Notes: generated by a model from the sequence alone, not told the origin. Shown: positions 9,972 to 19,604, numbered from the stretch's first letter. The stretch is 64,000 nucleotides of DNA from Hylemonella sp. (GCA_030695415.1 JAUYQZ010000016.1:1-64000), one strand, 5' to 3'. Translations and numbers: made by a program.

Positions 9972-10469
9972 TCAGGCCCGCGCCAGCAACTCCTCGATGA
10001 GACGGTGCAATTCGGAAAAATCCGGCTCCCCGACATAACGCTTGACGATCTCGCCGCGTTTGTCGACCAGATAGGTGGTCGGTGTCAGTCGGACATCACC
10101 CCAGGCCGAAGCCACCGCGCCGGTATTGTCAATGGCCACCTTGAAAGGTAGCTTGCGGCTCTGGGTGAAATTGACAACGTAGCTGGGGGGGTCGTAGCTC
10201 ATGGCCACGGCCACCGTGTCAAAACCGCGTTCGCGGTACTTGTCGTAGGTCGCGATCAGCTGGGGCATCTCGGCGACGCAGCTGGTGCAACTCGTCGCCC
10301 AGAAGTTCACCAACACCACGCGGCCGCGGAATTCGGCCGTGGTCTGTTTGGTGCCGTCCAGGAGGACAAAGGTGGATTCCGGGGCTTGGCCAAAGCCGGG
10401 CGAGCGCAGCAGCAGCCAAGCAGCGACAGAGACAAGGGCAACTGCGGCAAGATAGAGGGCGCGTTTCAT
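9972..10469 (-). CDS. TlpA-like thiol-disulfide protein
   Basis: A membrane-anchored periplasmic thioredoxin-fold protein, probably a reductant for cytochrome c maturation or another envelope thiol. The 165-residue product from ATG 10469 has an N-terminal hydrophobic anchor (about residues 4-21). The thioredoxin fold follows, with FWATSCTSC placing the redox pair at Cys61 and Cys64 (CTSC), and TPTTYLVDKRG with the cis-proline region. An alternative ATG six codons upstream (10487) is possible; neither has a strong ribosome-binding site. It diverges from the DUF4197 gene. Confidence 0.87.
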   Translation of the reverse strand: MKRALYLAAVALVSVAAWLLLRSPGFGQAPESTFVLLDGTKQTTAEFRGRVVLVNFWATSCTSCVAEMPQLIATYDKYRERGFDTVAVAMSYDPPSYVVNFTQSRKLPFKVAIDNTGAVASAWGDVRLTPTTYLVDKRGEIVKRYVGEPDFSELHRLIEELLARA

Positions 10470-10485
10470 CGGAAGGGAGTAGTGC

Positions 10486-11190
10486 ATGGACAGACGGAAG
10501 TTTAATTCGATTGGACCGCTCGTGCTCATGGGGGTTCCCTTGCTGCACCCGTGCATGGCCCGGGCGATCACGCTTGACGAGTTGACCCAGGGTGAGGCGG
10601 CGCGGGCTCTCAAAGCCGCCCTGGAGCGTGGAGCCCGAAGTGCGATCGGCCAGTTGGGGCAGCTCAACGGGTTTCTCGGCAACGAGAGGGTCAGGATTCC
10701 CCTGCCCCGCCAACTGCAGGATGCCGAACCGATGCTGCGCACCTTTGGTCAGGGCGGACGACTGGACGAGCTGGTGACGACGATGAACCGCGCCGCCGAG
10801 GCAGCCGTGCCCATGGCGCAGGAATTGATGCTGGGCGCCGTGAGAAACATGTCGGTTGCCGATGCCAAGAAGATACTTGGGGGCGGCGAGACCTCGGTCA
10901 CCAGCTTCTTTGTCGACAAGACAAGGGTGCCCCTGGGGCAGAAATTTCTGCCCATTGTCACGCGCAGCACGGAAAAAGTAGGCTTGGCGGCCCAGTACAA
11001 CCATATCGCGAGCAAGGCGGCCGATTTCGGCCTGCTGCCCCGCGAGAACGCAAGCATCGAACGGTATGTGACCGGCAAAGCCCTGGACGGTCTTTACTAC
11101 GTGGTGGGTGAGGAAGAGCGCAAGATCCGCAGAGATCCCGCGGCGACAGGCAGCGCCCTTCTCAGTAAGGTGTTTGGCGCACTCAGGTAG
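10486..11190 (+). CDS. DUF4197 family protein, exported
   Basis: The function of this family is unknown. The 234-residue product begins with a basic region and a hydrophobic stretch ending in MARA near residue 27, consistent with a signal peptide. The mature part contains the family features IPLPRQLQDAEP, LVTTMNRAAEAAVP, and AKKILGGGETSVTSFF, ending with a helical tail with LDGLYYVVGEEERKIR. It starts 16 nt from the divergent TlpA-like gene and overlaps the next frame at its stop. Confidence 0.85.
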   Translation: MDRRKFNSIGPLVLMGVPLLHPCMARAITLDELTQGEAARALKAALERGARSAIGQLGQLNGFLGNERVRIPLPRQLQDAEPMLRTFGQGGRLDELVTTMNRAAEAAVPMAQELMLGAVRNMSVADAKKILGGGETSVTSFFVDKTRVPLGQKFLPIVTRSTEKVGLAAQYNHIASKAADFGLLPRENASIERYVTGKALDGLYYVVGEEERKIRRDPAATGSALLSKVFGALR

Positions 11191-11234
11191 TGCGCCTGCA
11201 AGCCACGCGCCGCCGTGGCAGGGATAATTTGCAC

Positions 11235-11747
11235 ATGCACCGTTATCTACTGCCTCTGGGCATGGCCTTTTTGCTGTCTGCCTGCAGCCCCACACTCAAC
11301 TGGCGAGAAGTGCTGCCCGGCGGCGAACTCAGGGCCTTGTTGCCTTGCAAGCCGGACCAGGGGAGCCGCCAGCAGAGCCTCGCGGGCCGGGAGGTCGAGG
11401 TGCGCATGGTCGGCTGCGAGGCAGCCGGCGCCCTGTACGCCGTGTCCGTGGCGGAACTCGGTGAGGCAGGGCATGCGATGGCCGTGCAGGCGCAATGGCA
11501 GGCCAGCCTCTTGGCAAATATGCAGGCCAGGGAATCGGACGCCCATGCCTGGGCCCTCAAGGGCGCAAGCGCCCAGCTGGAGCCCGTGCGTTTGACGGCC
11601 CGTGGCTTGCGGCCAGATGGTCAAGCGGTGGCCGTGCAGGCCGCTTGGTTTGTCCGGGGCACGCGCCTGTACCATGCGGTCATCTATGCCGAGCGCATCA
11701 GCACCGAGATGAGCGAGCCTTTCTTCGACGGCCTGGCATTGCCATGA
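11235..11747 (+). CDS. Putative lipoprotein of unknown function
   Basis: No family is recognised with confidence. The start at 11235 is preferred because the product then begins MHRYLLPLGMAFLLSAC, a clear lipoprotein signal with Cys at residue 17. The frame is open further upstream to 11190 but that region would bury the signal. The 170-residue product has a globular mature region. Its stop overlaps the ATG of the MFS transporter (ATGA), so the two are translationally coupled. Confidence 0.75.
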   Translation: MHRYLLPLGMAFLLSACSPTLNWREVLPGGELRALLPCKPDQGSRQQSLAGREVEVRMVGCEAAGALYAVSVAELGEAGHAMAVQAQWQASLLANMQARESDAHAWALKGASAQLEPVRLTARGLRPDGQAVAVQAAWFVRGTRLYHAVIYAERISTEMSEPFFDGLALP

Positions 11748-12964
11748 ATGTTCTGAGCCGACGATCAGCCATGCTGGTCTTTCTCGCCTTCGCGTTTGCC
11801 TATTTCTTCTCGGCCCTGATACGCGCCATCACGGCCACGCTTTCGCCGCAACTGACCCAGGAGTTTTCGCTCCAGGCGCGAGATCTGGGTCTGCTCGCCG
11901 GCGGCTACTTCCTCGGCTTTGCGGTGATGCAGCTACCCCTGGGCCGCTGGCTGGATCGGCAGGGGCCGAAGAAGGTGATCCTCGGCTTCCTGGCGGTGGC
12001 CGTCTGCGGATGCGTGGCGTTTTCACTGGCCACCAGCTTCGGCGGCCTCTTGCTGGCGCGGGTGCTCTGTGGCATGGGCCTGGCGGCCTGCCTGATGGCG
12101 CCACTGACCGGATTCCGGCGCTGGCTGGATCCGGCCAGCCAGCTGCGTGCGAATTCCTGGATGCTGATGACCGGCTCCATGGGCATGGTGGCTTCCACCC
12201 TGCCGGTGCAGTGGCTGTTGCCGGCCTATGGCTGGCGCCCCCTGTTCTGGGGCTTGGCGGCCATGCTGCTGATGTCCATGGCGGTCATCGCCTGGCAGGT
12301 GCCGCGCTGGCAGCGCAACGTGGCACCGGCGGTGACAGGCGCCGGCTCAGGCAGCTACGCCGAGGTCTGGCGCCATAGCTACTTCCGCCGCATGACTCCC
12401 GTGGGCTTTTTCAATTACGGTGGCATGGTCGCCATCCAGACCCTGTGGGCGGTGCCCTGGATGATCCGGGTCGGTGGTTACACACCGGTGCAGGCGGCCA
12501 CTGGCCTGTTCTGGATCAACGTCACCATGCTGGTCGCCTTCTGGTCCTGGGGCCTGCTGATACCGCGTCTGACCCGCCGCGGGGTGCACACCAACCAGCT
12601 GATCGCCTGGGGCACCCCGCTCAGCTTGCTGGTGCTGGCGTTCATCGTGTTCAGCGGCGAAGCCGCAGCAGCCCATGCCGGCCTGCTGTGGGCGCTGTTC
12701 TGCCTGACCTCCACCTTCCTTTCGCTGGCGCAGCCGGCCGTGGGCATGGCTTTTGCCACTGAACTGGCCGGACGTGCCCTGTCGGCCTACAACCTCGTCA
12801 TCTTTGCCGGCGTGTTCACGGTGCAGTGGGGCATCGGTCTGCTGATCGATGCCTTTGCGGCGCAGGGGTGGTCCCAGGCGCAGGCCTTCCAGGGGTCCCT
12901 GGGCGTCTTCCTGCTGCTCAACCTCCTGTCCTACCTCTATTTCCTGGCGGCGAAAAAGACATAA
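11744..12964 (+). CDS. Major facilitator superfamily transporter
   Basis: A 12-helix inner-membrane secondary transporter; the substrate is not evident. The 406-residue product begins MNVLSRRSAMLVFLAF and shows GYFLGFAVMQLPLGRWLDRQG, matching the conserved cytoplasmic loop 2-3 motif of the family (G-x-x-x-D-R-x-G-x-K/R). Start ATG 11744 overlaps the preceding lipoprotein stop by 4 nt; a much longer frame exists upstream but overlaps that gene. The EIIA gene starts 9 nt downstream, so they may be cotranscribed. Confidence 0.88.
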   Translation: MNVLSRRSAMLVFLAFAFAYFFSALIRAITATLSPQLTQEFSLQARDLGLLAGGYFLGFAVMQLPLGRWLDRQGPKKVILGFLAVAVCGCVAFSLATSFGGLLLARVLCGMGLAACLMAPLTGFRRWLDPASQLRANSWMLMTGSMGMVASTLPVQWLLPAYGWRPLFWGLAAMLLMSMAVIAWQVPRWQRNVAPAVTGAGSGSYAEVWRHSYFRRMTPVGFFNYGGMVAIQTLWAVPWMIRVGGYTPVQAATGLFWINVTMLVAFWSWGLLIPRLTRRGVHTNQLIAWGTPLSLLVLAFIVFSGEAAAAHAGLLWALFCLTSTFLSLAQPAVGMAFATELAGRALSAYNLVIFAGVFTVQWGIGLLIDAFAAQGWSQAQAFQGSLGVFLLLNLLSYLYFLAAKKT

Positions 12965-12973
12965 TCAGGGCAC

Positions 12974-13372
12974 ATGAAGAATGGCATCGTCATCATCGCC
13001 CATGCGCCTTTGGCCAGCGCGCTGCGGCAGTGCGTGGCTCACGTTTTTGCCGACCGGGTCGAAGACGTGGTGGCGGTGGACGTGCAGCCGGACGCGACGG
13101 TCGCACAGAGCGTCGCGCAGGCACGGCAGGCCCTTGGCCCTTTGGGTCAGGCCCCCCTGCTGCTGCTGACCGACGTGCTGGGGGCCACGCCCAGCAATGT
13201 GGCACGGCAGCTGCTGGAGGGACGCCCGGCACGCCTGCTGGCGGGCGTCAATCTGCCCATGCTGCTGCGTGCCGTGACCTACCTGCACGAGCCGCTGGAT
13301 GAATTGATGGCGCGCGCCCAGCAAGGTGGCATCCAGGGCGTGCAGCCGGTAAAGACGAGCGAGACGGTATGA
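12974..13372 (+). CDS. PTS EIIA component, mannose family
   Basis: This cytoplasmic domain accepts phosphate from HPr on a histidine. The 132-residue product begins MKNGIVIIAHAPLASAL, with the phosphorylatable His at residue 10, and has LLLTDVLGATPSNVA and GVNLPMLLRA as in EIIA-Man/Fru proteins. No EIIB, EIIC or EIID gene is nearby, so a regulatory role is likelier than sugar uptake, as proposed for similar incomplete systems in Proteobacteria. It lies 25 nt before the HPr gene. Confidence 0.92.
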   Translation: MKNGIVIIAHAPLASALRQCVAHVFADRVEDVVAVDVQPDATVAQSVAQARQALGPLGQAPLLLLTDVLGATPSNVARQLLEGRPARLLAGVNLPMLLRAVTYLHEPLDELMARAQQGGIQGVQPVKTSETV

Positions 13373-13397
13373 ACGAGACGAAGCGGGAAAACCAACA

Positions 13398-13667
13398 ATG
13401 ATCAAGGCCAGTGCCACCATCAGCAACAAGCTCGGGCTGCATGCCCGCGCCTCAGCCAAGCTCACCAAGCTGGCAGGTAGCTTCCCCTGCGAAGTCTGGC
13501 TGGCTCGCGGCGAGCGCCGTGTGAATGCCAAGAGCATCATGGGCGTGATGATGCTGGCGGCCGGTCTCGGCAGCGAGATCGACATTGAGGCCCAGGGCGA
13601 TCGCGCCCAGGAGGCTGTGGATGCGCTGTTGCTGCTGATCGACGACAAGTTCGGAGAGGGCGAGTGA
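13398..13667 (+). CDS. ptsH: Phosphocarrier protein HPr
   Basis: HPr carries phosphate from enzyme I to EIIA. The 89-residue protein has the active-site His15 in LGLHARAS and the regulatory Ser46 in NAKSIMGVM, which in many Proteobacteria is phosphorylated by HPr kinase. It follows the EIIA gene and precedes ptsI, the usual betaproteobacterial order. A 177-nt spacer without any gene I can support separates it from ptsI. Confidence 0.97.
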   Translation: MIKASATISNKLGLHARASAKLTKLAGSFPCEVWLARGERRVNAKSIMGVMMLAAGLGSEIDIEAQGDRAQEAVDALLLLIDDKFGEGE

Positions 13668-13844
13668 TATGACCCCCACGGCCGCCCACGGCGTGTGGCG
13701 CCCTGGAGCTTGCACTGCAAGGCGCGGCGCATCTCTAGCCTGTCCCGGTCTGCGCTGCAGGGCTGGAAACCGAGGGCGTGAGTCTCGGGAGAGACGCGAT
13801 TCGCCCCGGAACGACCCGGCGGCGAAACAGCTTGGGTACGCAGC

Positions 13845-15614
13845 ATGACCTTCTCCATCCACGGACTTGCAGTGGCGCGCGGCATCGCCATCGGGCGGGC
13901 CGTGCTGGTGGCCAGCAGCCGCGTGGACGTGGCGCACTACTTCATCGAGCCTGCCCAGGTGGAGCGCGAGATCGAGCGCGTGAAGCGCGGGCGCGACGCG
14001 GTGGTCGACGAGCTCCACCGCCTGCAGCAGACCATCACACAGCTCGGGCCCAAGGATGCGCCGCACGAACTGCGAGCGCTGCTCGACGTGCACCTCATGC
14101 TGCTGCAGGACGAGGAGATGGTGGGCGGCGTCAAGCACTGGATCCGCGACCGGCTCTACAACGCTGAGTGGGCGCTGACCACCCAGCTGGAAATGGTGGC
14201 GCGCCAGTTCGACGAGATGGAGGACGAATACCTGCGCGAGCGCAAGGCCGATCTGGAGCAGATCACCGAGAAGGTGCTGCGCGCCATGCTCGGCCAGACC
14301 GCCTCTGGCCTGCCCGCTGGCAAGGACACCGCCCGCAAGACCTCCTCGGCCGATCTGCAGCTGGAGGACACGGATACACCGCTGGTGCTGATCGCGCACG
14401 AGATTTCGCCTTCGGACATGCTGCAGTTCAAGCAAGGCGTATTTGCGGGCTTCGTCACCGATGTCGGCGGCAAGACCTCGCACACCGCCATCGTGGCGCG
14501 CAGCATGGACATCCCGGCCGTGGTGGGTGCACGCACGGCCAGTCAGCTGGTGCGTCAGGACGACTGGGTCATCATCGACGGCGATGCCGGCGTGGTGATT
14601 GTTGATCCCTCGCCCATCATGCTGGCCGAGTACCAGTACAAGCAACGCCAGCTGGAACTGGAGCGCAGTCGTCTGGGGCGCCTGCTGGATACTCCGGCCG
14701 TCACGCTGGACGGCGAGAAGGTCGAGCTGCTGGCCAATATCGAGATGCCGGAGGATGCGGTTGCGGCCATGAAAGCCGGCGCCGTAGGCGTCGGTTTGTT
14801 TCGCAGCGAATTCCTTTTCATGGGGCGACTCGGACGCCTGCCCGACGAGGAAGAACAGTACCGGGCCTATTGCCGCGCCGTCGAAGGCATGGGGGGACTG
14901 CCGGTCACCATCCGTACCGTGGACATTGGTGCCGACAAGCCCATGGACAGCAACGTCATTGAAGGCAATCACCTCAACCCGGCCCTGGGTCTGCGTGCCA
15001 TCCGCTGGAGCCTGGCCGACCCGTCCATGTTCCTGACCCAGTTGCGCGCCATCCTGCGCGCTGCCGCGCACGGACCGGTCAAGATGCTGATCCCCATGCT
15101 GGCGCACCTGAGCGAGATTCGCCAGACCGTGGCGCTGGTCGAGCAGGCCCGCGCCGAACTCCGGCGAGAGGGGCGTCCCTATGGCCCGGTGCTGCTGGGC
15201 GCGATGATCGAGATCCCGGCCGCGGCCCTGATGCTCAAGACTTTTCTCCGGCATTTCGACTACCTGTCGGTCGGCACCAACGATCTGATCCAGTACACCC
15301 TGGCGATCGACCGTGCCGACGAATCGGTGGCGCATCTCTACGATCCACTGCACCCGGCAGTCCTGCGCCTCTTGGCCGACACGATCAGCGAGTGTCGGGC
15401 CCAGGGCAAGGAGGTCAGCGTCTGCGGCGAGATGGCCGGTGACGTGGCCATGACCCGCCTGCTGCTGGGCCTGGGGCTGCGCAGCTTTTCGATGCACCCG
15501 GCCCAGATCCTGGCGGTCAAGCAGGAGGTGCTGCGCGCTGACACCAGCCGCCTGGAGCCCTGGGCGCAGGGCGTGCTGGCTGCCGACGAACCCTCCATTG
15601 CCATCAACACCTGA
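13845..15614 (+). CDS. ptsI: PTS enzyme I, PEP-protein phosphotransferase
   Basis: Enzyme I takes phosphate from phosphoenolpyruvate and passes it to HPr. The 589-residue product begins MTFSIHGLAVARGIAIG. The phosphohistidine motif GGKTSHTAIVARS places the active His at about residue 213. The PEP-binding TIM barrel has the GVGLFRSEFLFM, RTVDIGADKP and VGTNDLIQYTLAIDR segments and the VCGEMAGD motif with the conserved Cys. Full length, no truncation. It acts with the EIIA and HPr upstream. Confidence 0.97.
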   Translation: MTFSIHGLAVARGIAIGRAVLVASSRVDVAHYFIEPAQVEREIERVKRGRDAVVDELHRLQQTITQLGPKDAPHELRALLDVHLMLLQDEEMVGGVKHWIRDRLYNAEWALTTQLEMVARQFDEMEDEYLRERKADLEQITEKVLRAMLGQTASGLPAGKDTARKTSSADLQLEDTDTPLVLIAHEISPSDMLQFKQGVFAGFVTDVGGKTSHTAIVARSMDIPAVVGARTASQLVRQDDWVIIDGDAGVVIVDPSPIMLAEYQYKQRQLELERSRLGRLLDTPAVTLDGEKVELLANIEMPEDAVAAMKAGAVGVGLFRSEFLFMGRLGRLPDEEEQYRAYCRAVEGMGGLPVTIRTVDIGADKPMDSNVIEGNHLNPALGLRAIRWSLADPSMFLTQLRAILRAAAHGPVKMLIPMLAHLSEIRQTVALVEQARAELRREGRPYGPVLLGAMIEIPAAALMLKTFLRHFDYLSVGTNDLIQYTLAIDRADESVAHLYDPLHPAVLRLLADTISECRAQGKEVSVCGEMAGDVAMTRLLLGLGLRSFSMHPAQILAVKQEVLRADTSRLEPWAQGVLAADEPSIAINT

Positions 15615-15615
15615 T

Positions 15616-15641
15616 CCGGCCTTGCGTTGCATCAAGGCCGG
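15616..15641 (+). terminator. Perfect 9-bp hairpin after ptsI
   Basis: CCGGCCTTG (15616-15624) pairs with CAAGGCCGG (15633-15641) immediately after the ptsI stop. There is no T-run, so it may be a Rho-dependent stop or a 3-prime protective structure. Confidence 0.5.
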
Positions 15642-15696
15642 GGCGATGGCGTCGGCGGATACTTGCCAGGGTATCAACCACCTCCGACGCTTGCCC

Positions 15697-16044
15697 ATGA
15701 GCACCTTTGACCACCCCGGCCTGATCCAGGACATCAACGAAAGCCTGGCCCCCTTTCGAAAGACGCAGACCGATGCCATGGCCGGCTTTGGCCAGTTGGC
15801 GCGTGCGTCCATGGCCGAAGGAACCCTCAGTACCAAGCACAAGGAGCTGATGGCGCTGGCCATCGGGGTCACGCAGCGCTGTTCGGGCTGCATCGGTTTT
15901 CACGTCAAGGCACTGCGGCGGCTGGATTGCACGCGCGCCGAACTCGAAGAGACGCTGGCCGTGTGTGTCTACATGGGGGGCGGCCCAGCCCTGATGTATG
16001 CGGCCGAGGCCCTCAAGGCCTGGGACGCCATGGCGCCGGTTTGA
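15697..16044 (+). CDS. AhpD-like/carboxymuconolactone decarboxylase family protein
   Basis: A small helical protein of the alkylhydroperoxidase AhpD superfamily. The 115-residue product has the redox motif C-S-G-C with a downstream His (Cys62, Cys65, His69 in QRCSGCIGFHVK), which fits the peroxidase-type subgroup rather than a decarboxylase. ATG 15697 is preferred since the family fold begins just after it; the frame is open upstream into the ptsI end. Its role, probably detoxification, is inferred from the family. Confidence 0.85.
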   Translation: MSTFDHPGLIQDINESLAPFRKTQTDAMAGFGQLARASMAEGTLSTKHKELMALAIGVTQRCSGCIGFHVKALRRLDCTRAELEETLAVCVYMGGGPALMYAAEALKAWDAMAPV

Positions 16045-16050
16045 GGCCGT

Positions 16051-16743
16051 TCAGCGCCGCCGCAGCAGGTTGACGCGCATCGGGCGCGTGAAGTGTGCGC
16101 CGTCGGCTGACATGTGCGGCTCGAAGCGGGTGCGCACCGCGGCCAGGGTGGCGGCATCGAGCTTGTGCTCGACGAAGGTCACGCCGATCATGCGCTGCTC
16201 AAACTCGGCGAAGTCGCGATAGTGCACCGGCATCTCGAAGTGCACCTCGCTCACCTGTTCCCAGGCGCCGCTGGCCACAGCCCGGCGAACCGCGGCGAGT
16301 GCTGCGGCACGCACGACCTCCTCGTCATGGAACAGGCGCATCACCTCGTTGAGCGCGCCGGCAAAGACAGGCTCCGACACATAAAGCAGGCCTTGCGGGC
16401 GTAGCACGCGATGCACCTCGGCCAGGGCCTGGTCAAGCAGGTCCAGCGGCACGTGGTGCAGCGACTTGAGCATCAATGCCAAATCGAAAGACTGCTCGTC
16501 AAAGGGAATGGCCTGGGCGCCGGCCTGCACAAAAGTCAGGCGGTCCTGGGGCATCTGCAGGTTCTTGGCCATCTGGCGCTCATCCACTTCCAGGCCGGTG
16601 ACCGTGCTGCCCGGCAGGCGCAGCAGCAGCTTGCGCGAGAGATGCGCGGCGCCGCAGCCAAGCTCGACGATACGCGGGTGTTTCGGCAGGTCGACCAGCG
16701 ACCCCAGCAGATCGAGCTCGTCGGTGACCCGGCGCGTGCTCAT
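16051..16743 (-). CDS. SAM-dependent methyltransferase, class I
   Basis: A cytoplasmic methyltransferase of unknown substrate. The 230-residue product has motif [15 protein letters not shown] (about residues 26-39), an acidic residue after the second strand (GLEVDE), and the motif IV region [14 protein letters not shown]. Its ATG overlaps the end of lipA by 4 nt (16740-16743), so it is the last gene of the dat-ybeD-lipB-lipA run and is likely cotranslated with lipA. A link to lipoate metabolism is suggested only by position. Confidence 0.85.
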   Translation of the reverse strand: MSTRRVTDELDLLGSLVDLPKHPRIVELGCGAAHLSRKLLLRLPGSTVTGLEVDERQMAKNLQMPQDRLTFVQAGAQAIPFDEQSFDLALMLKSLHHVPLDLLDQALAEVHRVLRPQGLLYVSEPVFAGALNEVMRLFHDEEVVRAAALAAVRRAVASGAWEQVSEVHFEMPVHYRDFAEFEQRMIGVTFVEHKLDAATLAAVRTRFEPHMSADGAHFTRPMRVNLLRRR

Positions 16744-17732
16744 CGCGCCAGGCTCGCGGCGTGGGCCTGCTGGTCGGCGTGGTAGCTTGAGCGAACCATG
16801 GCGCCCACGGCGGCGTGCGTGAAACCCATCTTGTAGGCTTCTTCCTCGAACATCCTGAAGGTGTCGGGGTGCACGTAGCGCCTGACCGGGAGATGGGAGG
16901 TGGATGGCGCCAGGTACTGGCCGATGGTCAGCATCTCGATGTTGTGGGCGCGCATGTCGCGCATCACCTCCAGGATTTCCTCGTCGGTCTCGCCCAGACC
17001 CACCATCAGGCCGCTTTTGGTCGGCACCTCGGGGAACAGGGCCTTGAACTTCTTGAGCAGGTTCAGCGAGAACTGGTAGTCGCTGCCCGGGCGGGCCTGC
17101 TTGTACAGGCGCGGCACGGTCTCCATGTTGTGGTTCATCACATCCGGCGGCGCGGCCTTGAGGATGTCCAGCGCGCGGTCGTCGCGACCGCGGAAGTCGG
17201 GCACCAGAACCTCGATCTGCGTGTCGGGCGAGAGCTCCCGCGTTTTGCGGATGCAGTCCACGAAGTGGCCGGCGCCGCCGTCGCGCAGGTCGTCGCGGTC
17301 GACGCTGGTGATGACCACGTACTTCAGCTTGAGTGCGGCGATGGTCTTGGCCAGGTTCTCGGGTTCATTCACGTCCAGCGGATCGGGTCGGCCGTGGCCC
17401 ACGTCGCAGAAGGGGCAGCGGCGCGTGCACTTGTCGCCCATGATCATGAAGGTGGCGGTGCCCTTGCCGAAGCATTCGCCGATATTGGGGCAGCTGGCTT
17501 CCTCGCAGACCGTCACCAGTTTGTTGGCGCGCAGGATGTCCTTGATCTCGTAGAAGCGTGTGCTGGGCGAGCCGGCCTTGACCCGGATCCAGTCGGGTTT
17601 CTTGAGCACTTCGCCGGCCTCCACCTTGACCGGGATGCGCGAGAGCTTGGCGGCGGCCTTCTGCTTGGCCGACGGATCGTAGGTCTCGACGCTTTGCGCT
17701 TCACGCACAGTGTTGGATTCGCGAATGCTCAT
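16740..17732 (-). CDS. lipA: Lipoyl synthase
   Basis: This radical SAM enzyme inserts two sulfurs into protein-bound octanoyl groups. The 330-residue product carries both iron-sulfur sites: the auxiliary cluster cysteines in [13 protein letters not shown] and the radical SAM motif CTRRCPFC. The C-terminal RSSYHADQ contains the conserved RSSY motif. It lies 11 nt after lipB, which makes its substrate, so the two genes form the lipoate biosynthesis pair. Confidence 0.97.
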   Translation of the reverse strand: MSIRESNTVREAQSVETYDPSAKQKAAAKLSRIPVKVEAGEVLKKPDWIRVKAGSPSTRFYEIKDILRANKLVTVCEEASCPNIGECFGKGTATFMIMGDKCTRRCPFCDVGHGRPDPLDVNEPENLAKTIAALKLKYVVITSVDRDDLRDGGAGHFVDCIRKTRELSPDTQIEVLVPDFRGRDDRALDILKAAPPDVMNHNMETVPRLYKQARPGSDYQFSLNLLKKFKALFPEVPTKSGLMVGLGETDEEILEVMRDMRAHNIEMLTIGQYLAPSTSHLPVRRYVHPDTFRMFEEEAYKMGFTHAAVGAMVRSSYHADQQAHAASLAR

Positions 17733-17743
17733 GCAAGTGGCTT

Positions 17744-18427
17744 TCAGGGCTTCAGGTGGGTCAGGAGCTTGTGGCTCAGTACGCTGGCAACGTCCGCCCA
17801 GTCGACGGATACCCCGATTGTAGAAAGGTCGATGCTGTGCAGCCCGGCGTAGCCGCAGGGGTTGATGCGCGAGTAGGGTTCCAGGTCCATCGCCACGTTC
17901 AGTGCCAGGCCGTGGTAGCTGCAGTTGCGGCTGACCTTGATGCCCAGGGCGGCGATCTTGCCCAGGCCGGTGAAGTCAGGCGAGTCGTTGGCGGCGCCCT
18001 TCTGCGGCCGCTGCGGCAGCGGGGCGTGGCCATGCGGATCGTCCCGGCGGACGTAGATCCCGGGCGCGCCCGCCACGCGGTGGCCTGTCACGCCGTAATG
18101 CGCCAGGGTGCGGATCACGGCCTCTTCAAGCCGGTAGACGTATTCCTTGACGAAGTAGCCGGCCCGCTTGAGATCGATCAGCGGGTAGGCCACGACCTGG
18201 CCGGGGCCATGGTAGGTCACCTGGCCGCCGCGGTTGCTGGCGACCACCGGGATATCCCCCGGCATCAGCACATGATCGGTCAGGCCGGCCAGCCCTTGCG
18301 TGAACACAGGCGGGTGTTCGCAGACCCACAACGCGTCGGGCGTATCGGCCGTCCGCGTGGACGTGTAGTCCTGCATGGCCACATAGGTCGGCGCATAGTC
18401 CACCCGGCCGAGCAGACGCAGGTCCAT
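17744..18427 (-). CDS. lipB: Octanoyl-[acyl carrier protein]-protein octanoyltransferase
   Basis: LipB transfers octanoate from ACP to the lipoyl domains of 2-oxoacid dehydrogenases and the glycine cleavage H protein. The 227-residue product contains [16 protein letters not shown], the KIAALGIK segment with the catalytic Lys, and NPCGYAG with the catalytic Cys. Its start is directly adjacent to the ybeD stop (position 18427 is shared), indicating coupling in the dat-ybeD-lipB-lipA group. Confidence 0.96.
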   Translation of the reverse strand: MDLRLLGRVDYAPTYVAMQDYTSTRTADTPDALWVCEHPPVFTQGLAGLTDHVLMPGDIPVVASNRGGQVTYHGPGQVVAYPLIDLKRAGYFVKEYVYRLEEAVIRTLAHYGVTGHRVAGAPGIYVRRDDPHGHAPLPQRPQKGAANDSPDFTGLGKIAALGIKVSRNCSYHGLALNVAMDLEPYSRINPCGYAGLHSIDLSTIGVSVDWADVASVLSHKLLTHLKP

Positions 18428-18714
18428 CAGAGGACGACCTTCACCATGGGATGGGTGGAGAGGGTGCGGTAGAGCTCATCGAGCTGCTCGCGGCTGGTCG
18501 CGGTGATGGTGATCGTCACGCCCAGGTAGTTGCCGCCCTTGCTTTCGCGCAGTTCGACGGTGGCGGCGTCGAAGCCGGGGTCGAACTGGCGTGCCACCGT
18601 GGTGACGGCGTGGACAAACCCTTCGACCTTGGCGCCCATGACCTTGATGGGGAATCGGGAGGGGTACTCGATCAGGCTCTCGGGACGCGAGGGCTGGGGG
18701 GGCTGGGTGCTCAT
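18427..18714 (-). CDS. ybeD: DUF493 family protein YbeD
   Basis: YbeD is a small ferredoxin-like-fold protein commonly found beside lipB; its function is not established. The 95-residue product shows [19 protein letters not shown] and [14 protein letters not shown]-like segments (with GGNYLGVT), and ends with [11 protein letters not shown], matching the family. Its start overlaps the dat stop (18711-18714), so it belongs to the same transcript. Confidence 0.93.
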   Translation of the reverse strand: MSTQPPQPSRPESLIEYPSRFPIKVMGAKVEGFVHAVTTVARQFDPGFDAATVELRESKGGNYLGVTITITATSREQLDELYRTLSTHPMVKVVL

Positions 18715-19604
18715 GGGGATCGGCGCAGGCGCGCCTGCAGTTTGGCGGCCTGGTAGCCGGCGTAAAGTTGGGCGTAGAGGGGGCCGGGGCGGCCATCCCC
18801 GACGGGCTGGTCATCGATGCGGGTCACGGGCAGCACTTCCTTGGTGGCCGAGCTCAGCAGGACTTCGTCGGCCGCCAGCACTTCCTGGCGGGAGATGCCG
18901 CGCAACTCGAAGGGAATGTCGTACATCTTGCAGATTTCCTCCAGCAGGCCGTAGCGTATGCCTTCAAGCACCAGGTTGTCGCGGGGCGGGCCTAGCAGCA
19001 GCCCATTCTTCACGATCCAGACATTGCTGGCCGCGCCCTCGCTGAGCCAGTCGTCGCGGAACATGATGGTCTCGGCGGCGCCGGCATCCACGCTGATCTG
19101 GCGTGCAAACACCGCGCCCAGCAGACTGGTGCTTTTGATATGCGCCTTCTCCCAGCGGAAGTCATCGGCCGTCACGCAGCTCACGCCGTTCTGACGCAGG
19201 CTCTCGGCGGGGAGCTTCATGGCGTTGGTCATGACAAACACCGTGGGCGTGAGCCCGGGCAGCATGGCGTGGTCACGCATGGCCACGCCGCGCGTAACCT
19301 GGATGTAGACCATCTGTTCGATCTTCTCCGGGTCTTCTTCGGTGCTACGGGCGAAGTCGGCGACCAGTCGCTCGGCGATGGCTCGCCATTCGCTGCGCGT
19401 GTGCGGGTTGGGGATGCGCAGCTCGGCCAGGCTGCGCTCCAGCCGGGCCATGTGCTGCTCGAAGCGGAACAGGCAGCGGCCATAAACGGGGACCACTTCA
19501 TAGATCCCGTCGCCGAAGATGAAGCCGCGGTCCATGACACTGATCTTGGCGTCGGGCAACAGCGTGTACTCACCATTGAGATAGCAGGGAAGGGGGGCCA
19601 GCAT
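18711..19604 (-). CDS. dat: D-amino acid aminotransferase (class IV)
   Basis: A PLP enzyme of the branched-chain aminotransferase fold, probably interconverting D-alanine and D-glutamate precursors for the cell wall. The 297-residue product has the DRGFIFGDGIYEVVPVY entry motif, the WEKAHIKSTSLLGAV segment with the catalytic Lys (in IKS), and GAASNVWIV and SSATKEVLPVT for cofactor phosphate binding. It could be a D-specific enzyme or a related aminodeoxychorismate lyase; the segment matches favour D-amino acid aminotransferase. Confidence 0.88.
   Translation of the reverse strand: MLAPLPCYLNGEYTLLPDAKISVMDRGFIFGDGIYEVVPVYGRCLFRFEQHMARLERSLAELRIPNPHTRSEWRAIAERLVADFARSTEEDPEKIEQMVYIQVTRGVAMRDHAMLPGLTPTVFVMTNAMKLPAESLRQNGVSCVTADDFRWEKAHIKSTSLLGAVFARQISVDAGAAETIMFRDDWLSEGAASNVWIVKNGLLLGPPRDNLVLEGIRYGLLEEICKMYDIPFELRGISRQEVLAADEVLLSSATKEVLPVTRIDDQPVGDGRPGPLYAQLYAGYQAAKLQARLRRSP

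Noticed and set aside
13452-15893. An 813-codon minus-strand open frame opposite ptsH and ptsI
   Set aside because: It is a shadow of the clear EI and HPr genes, with no start signal or motif of its own.
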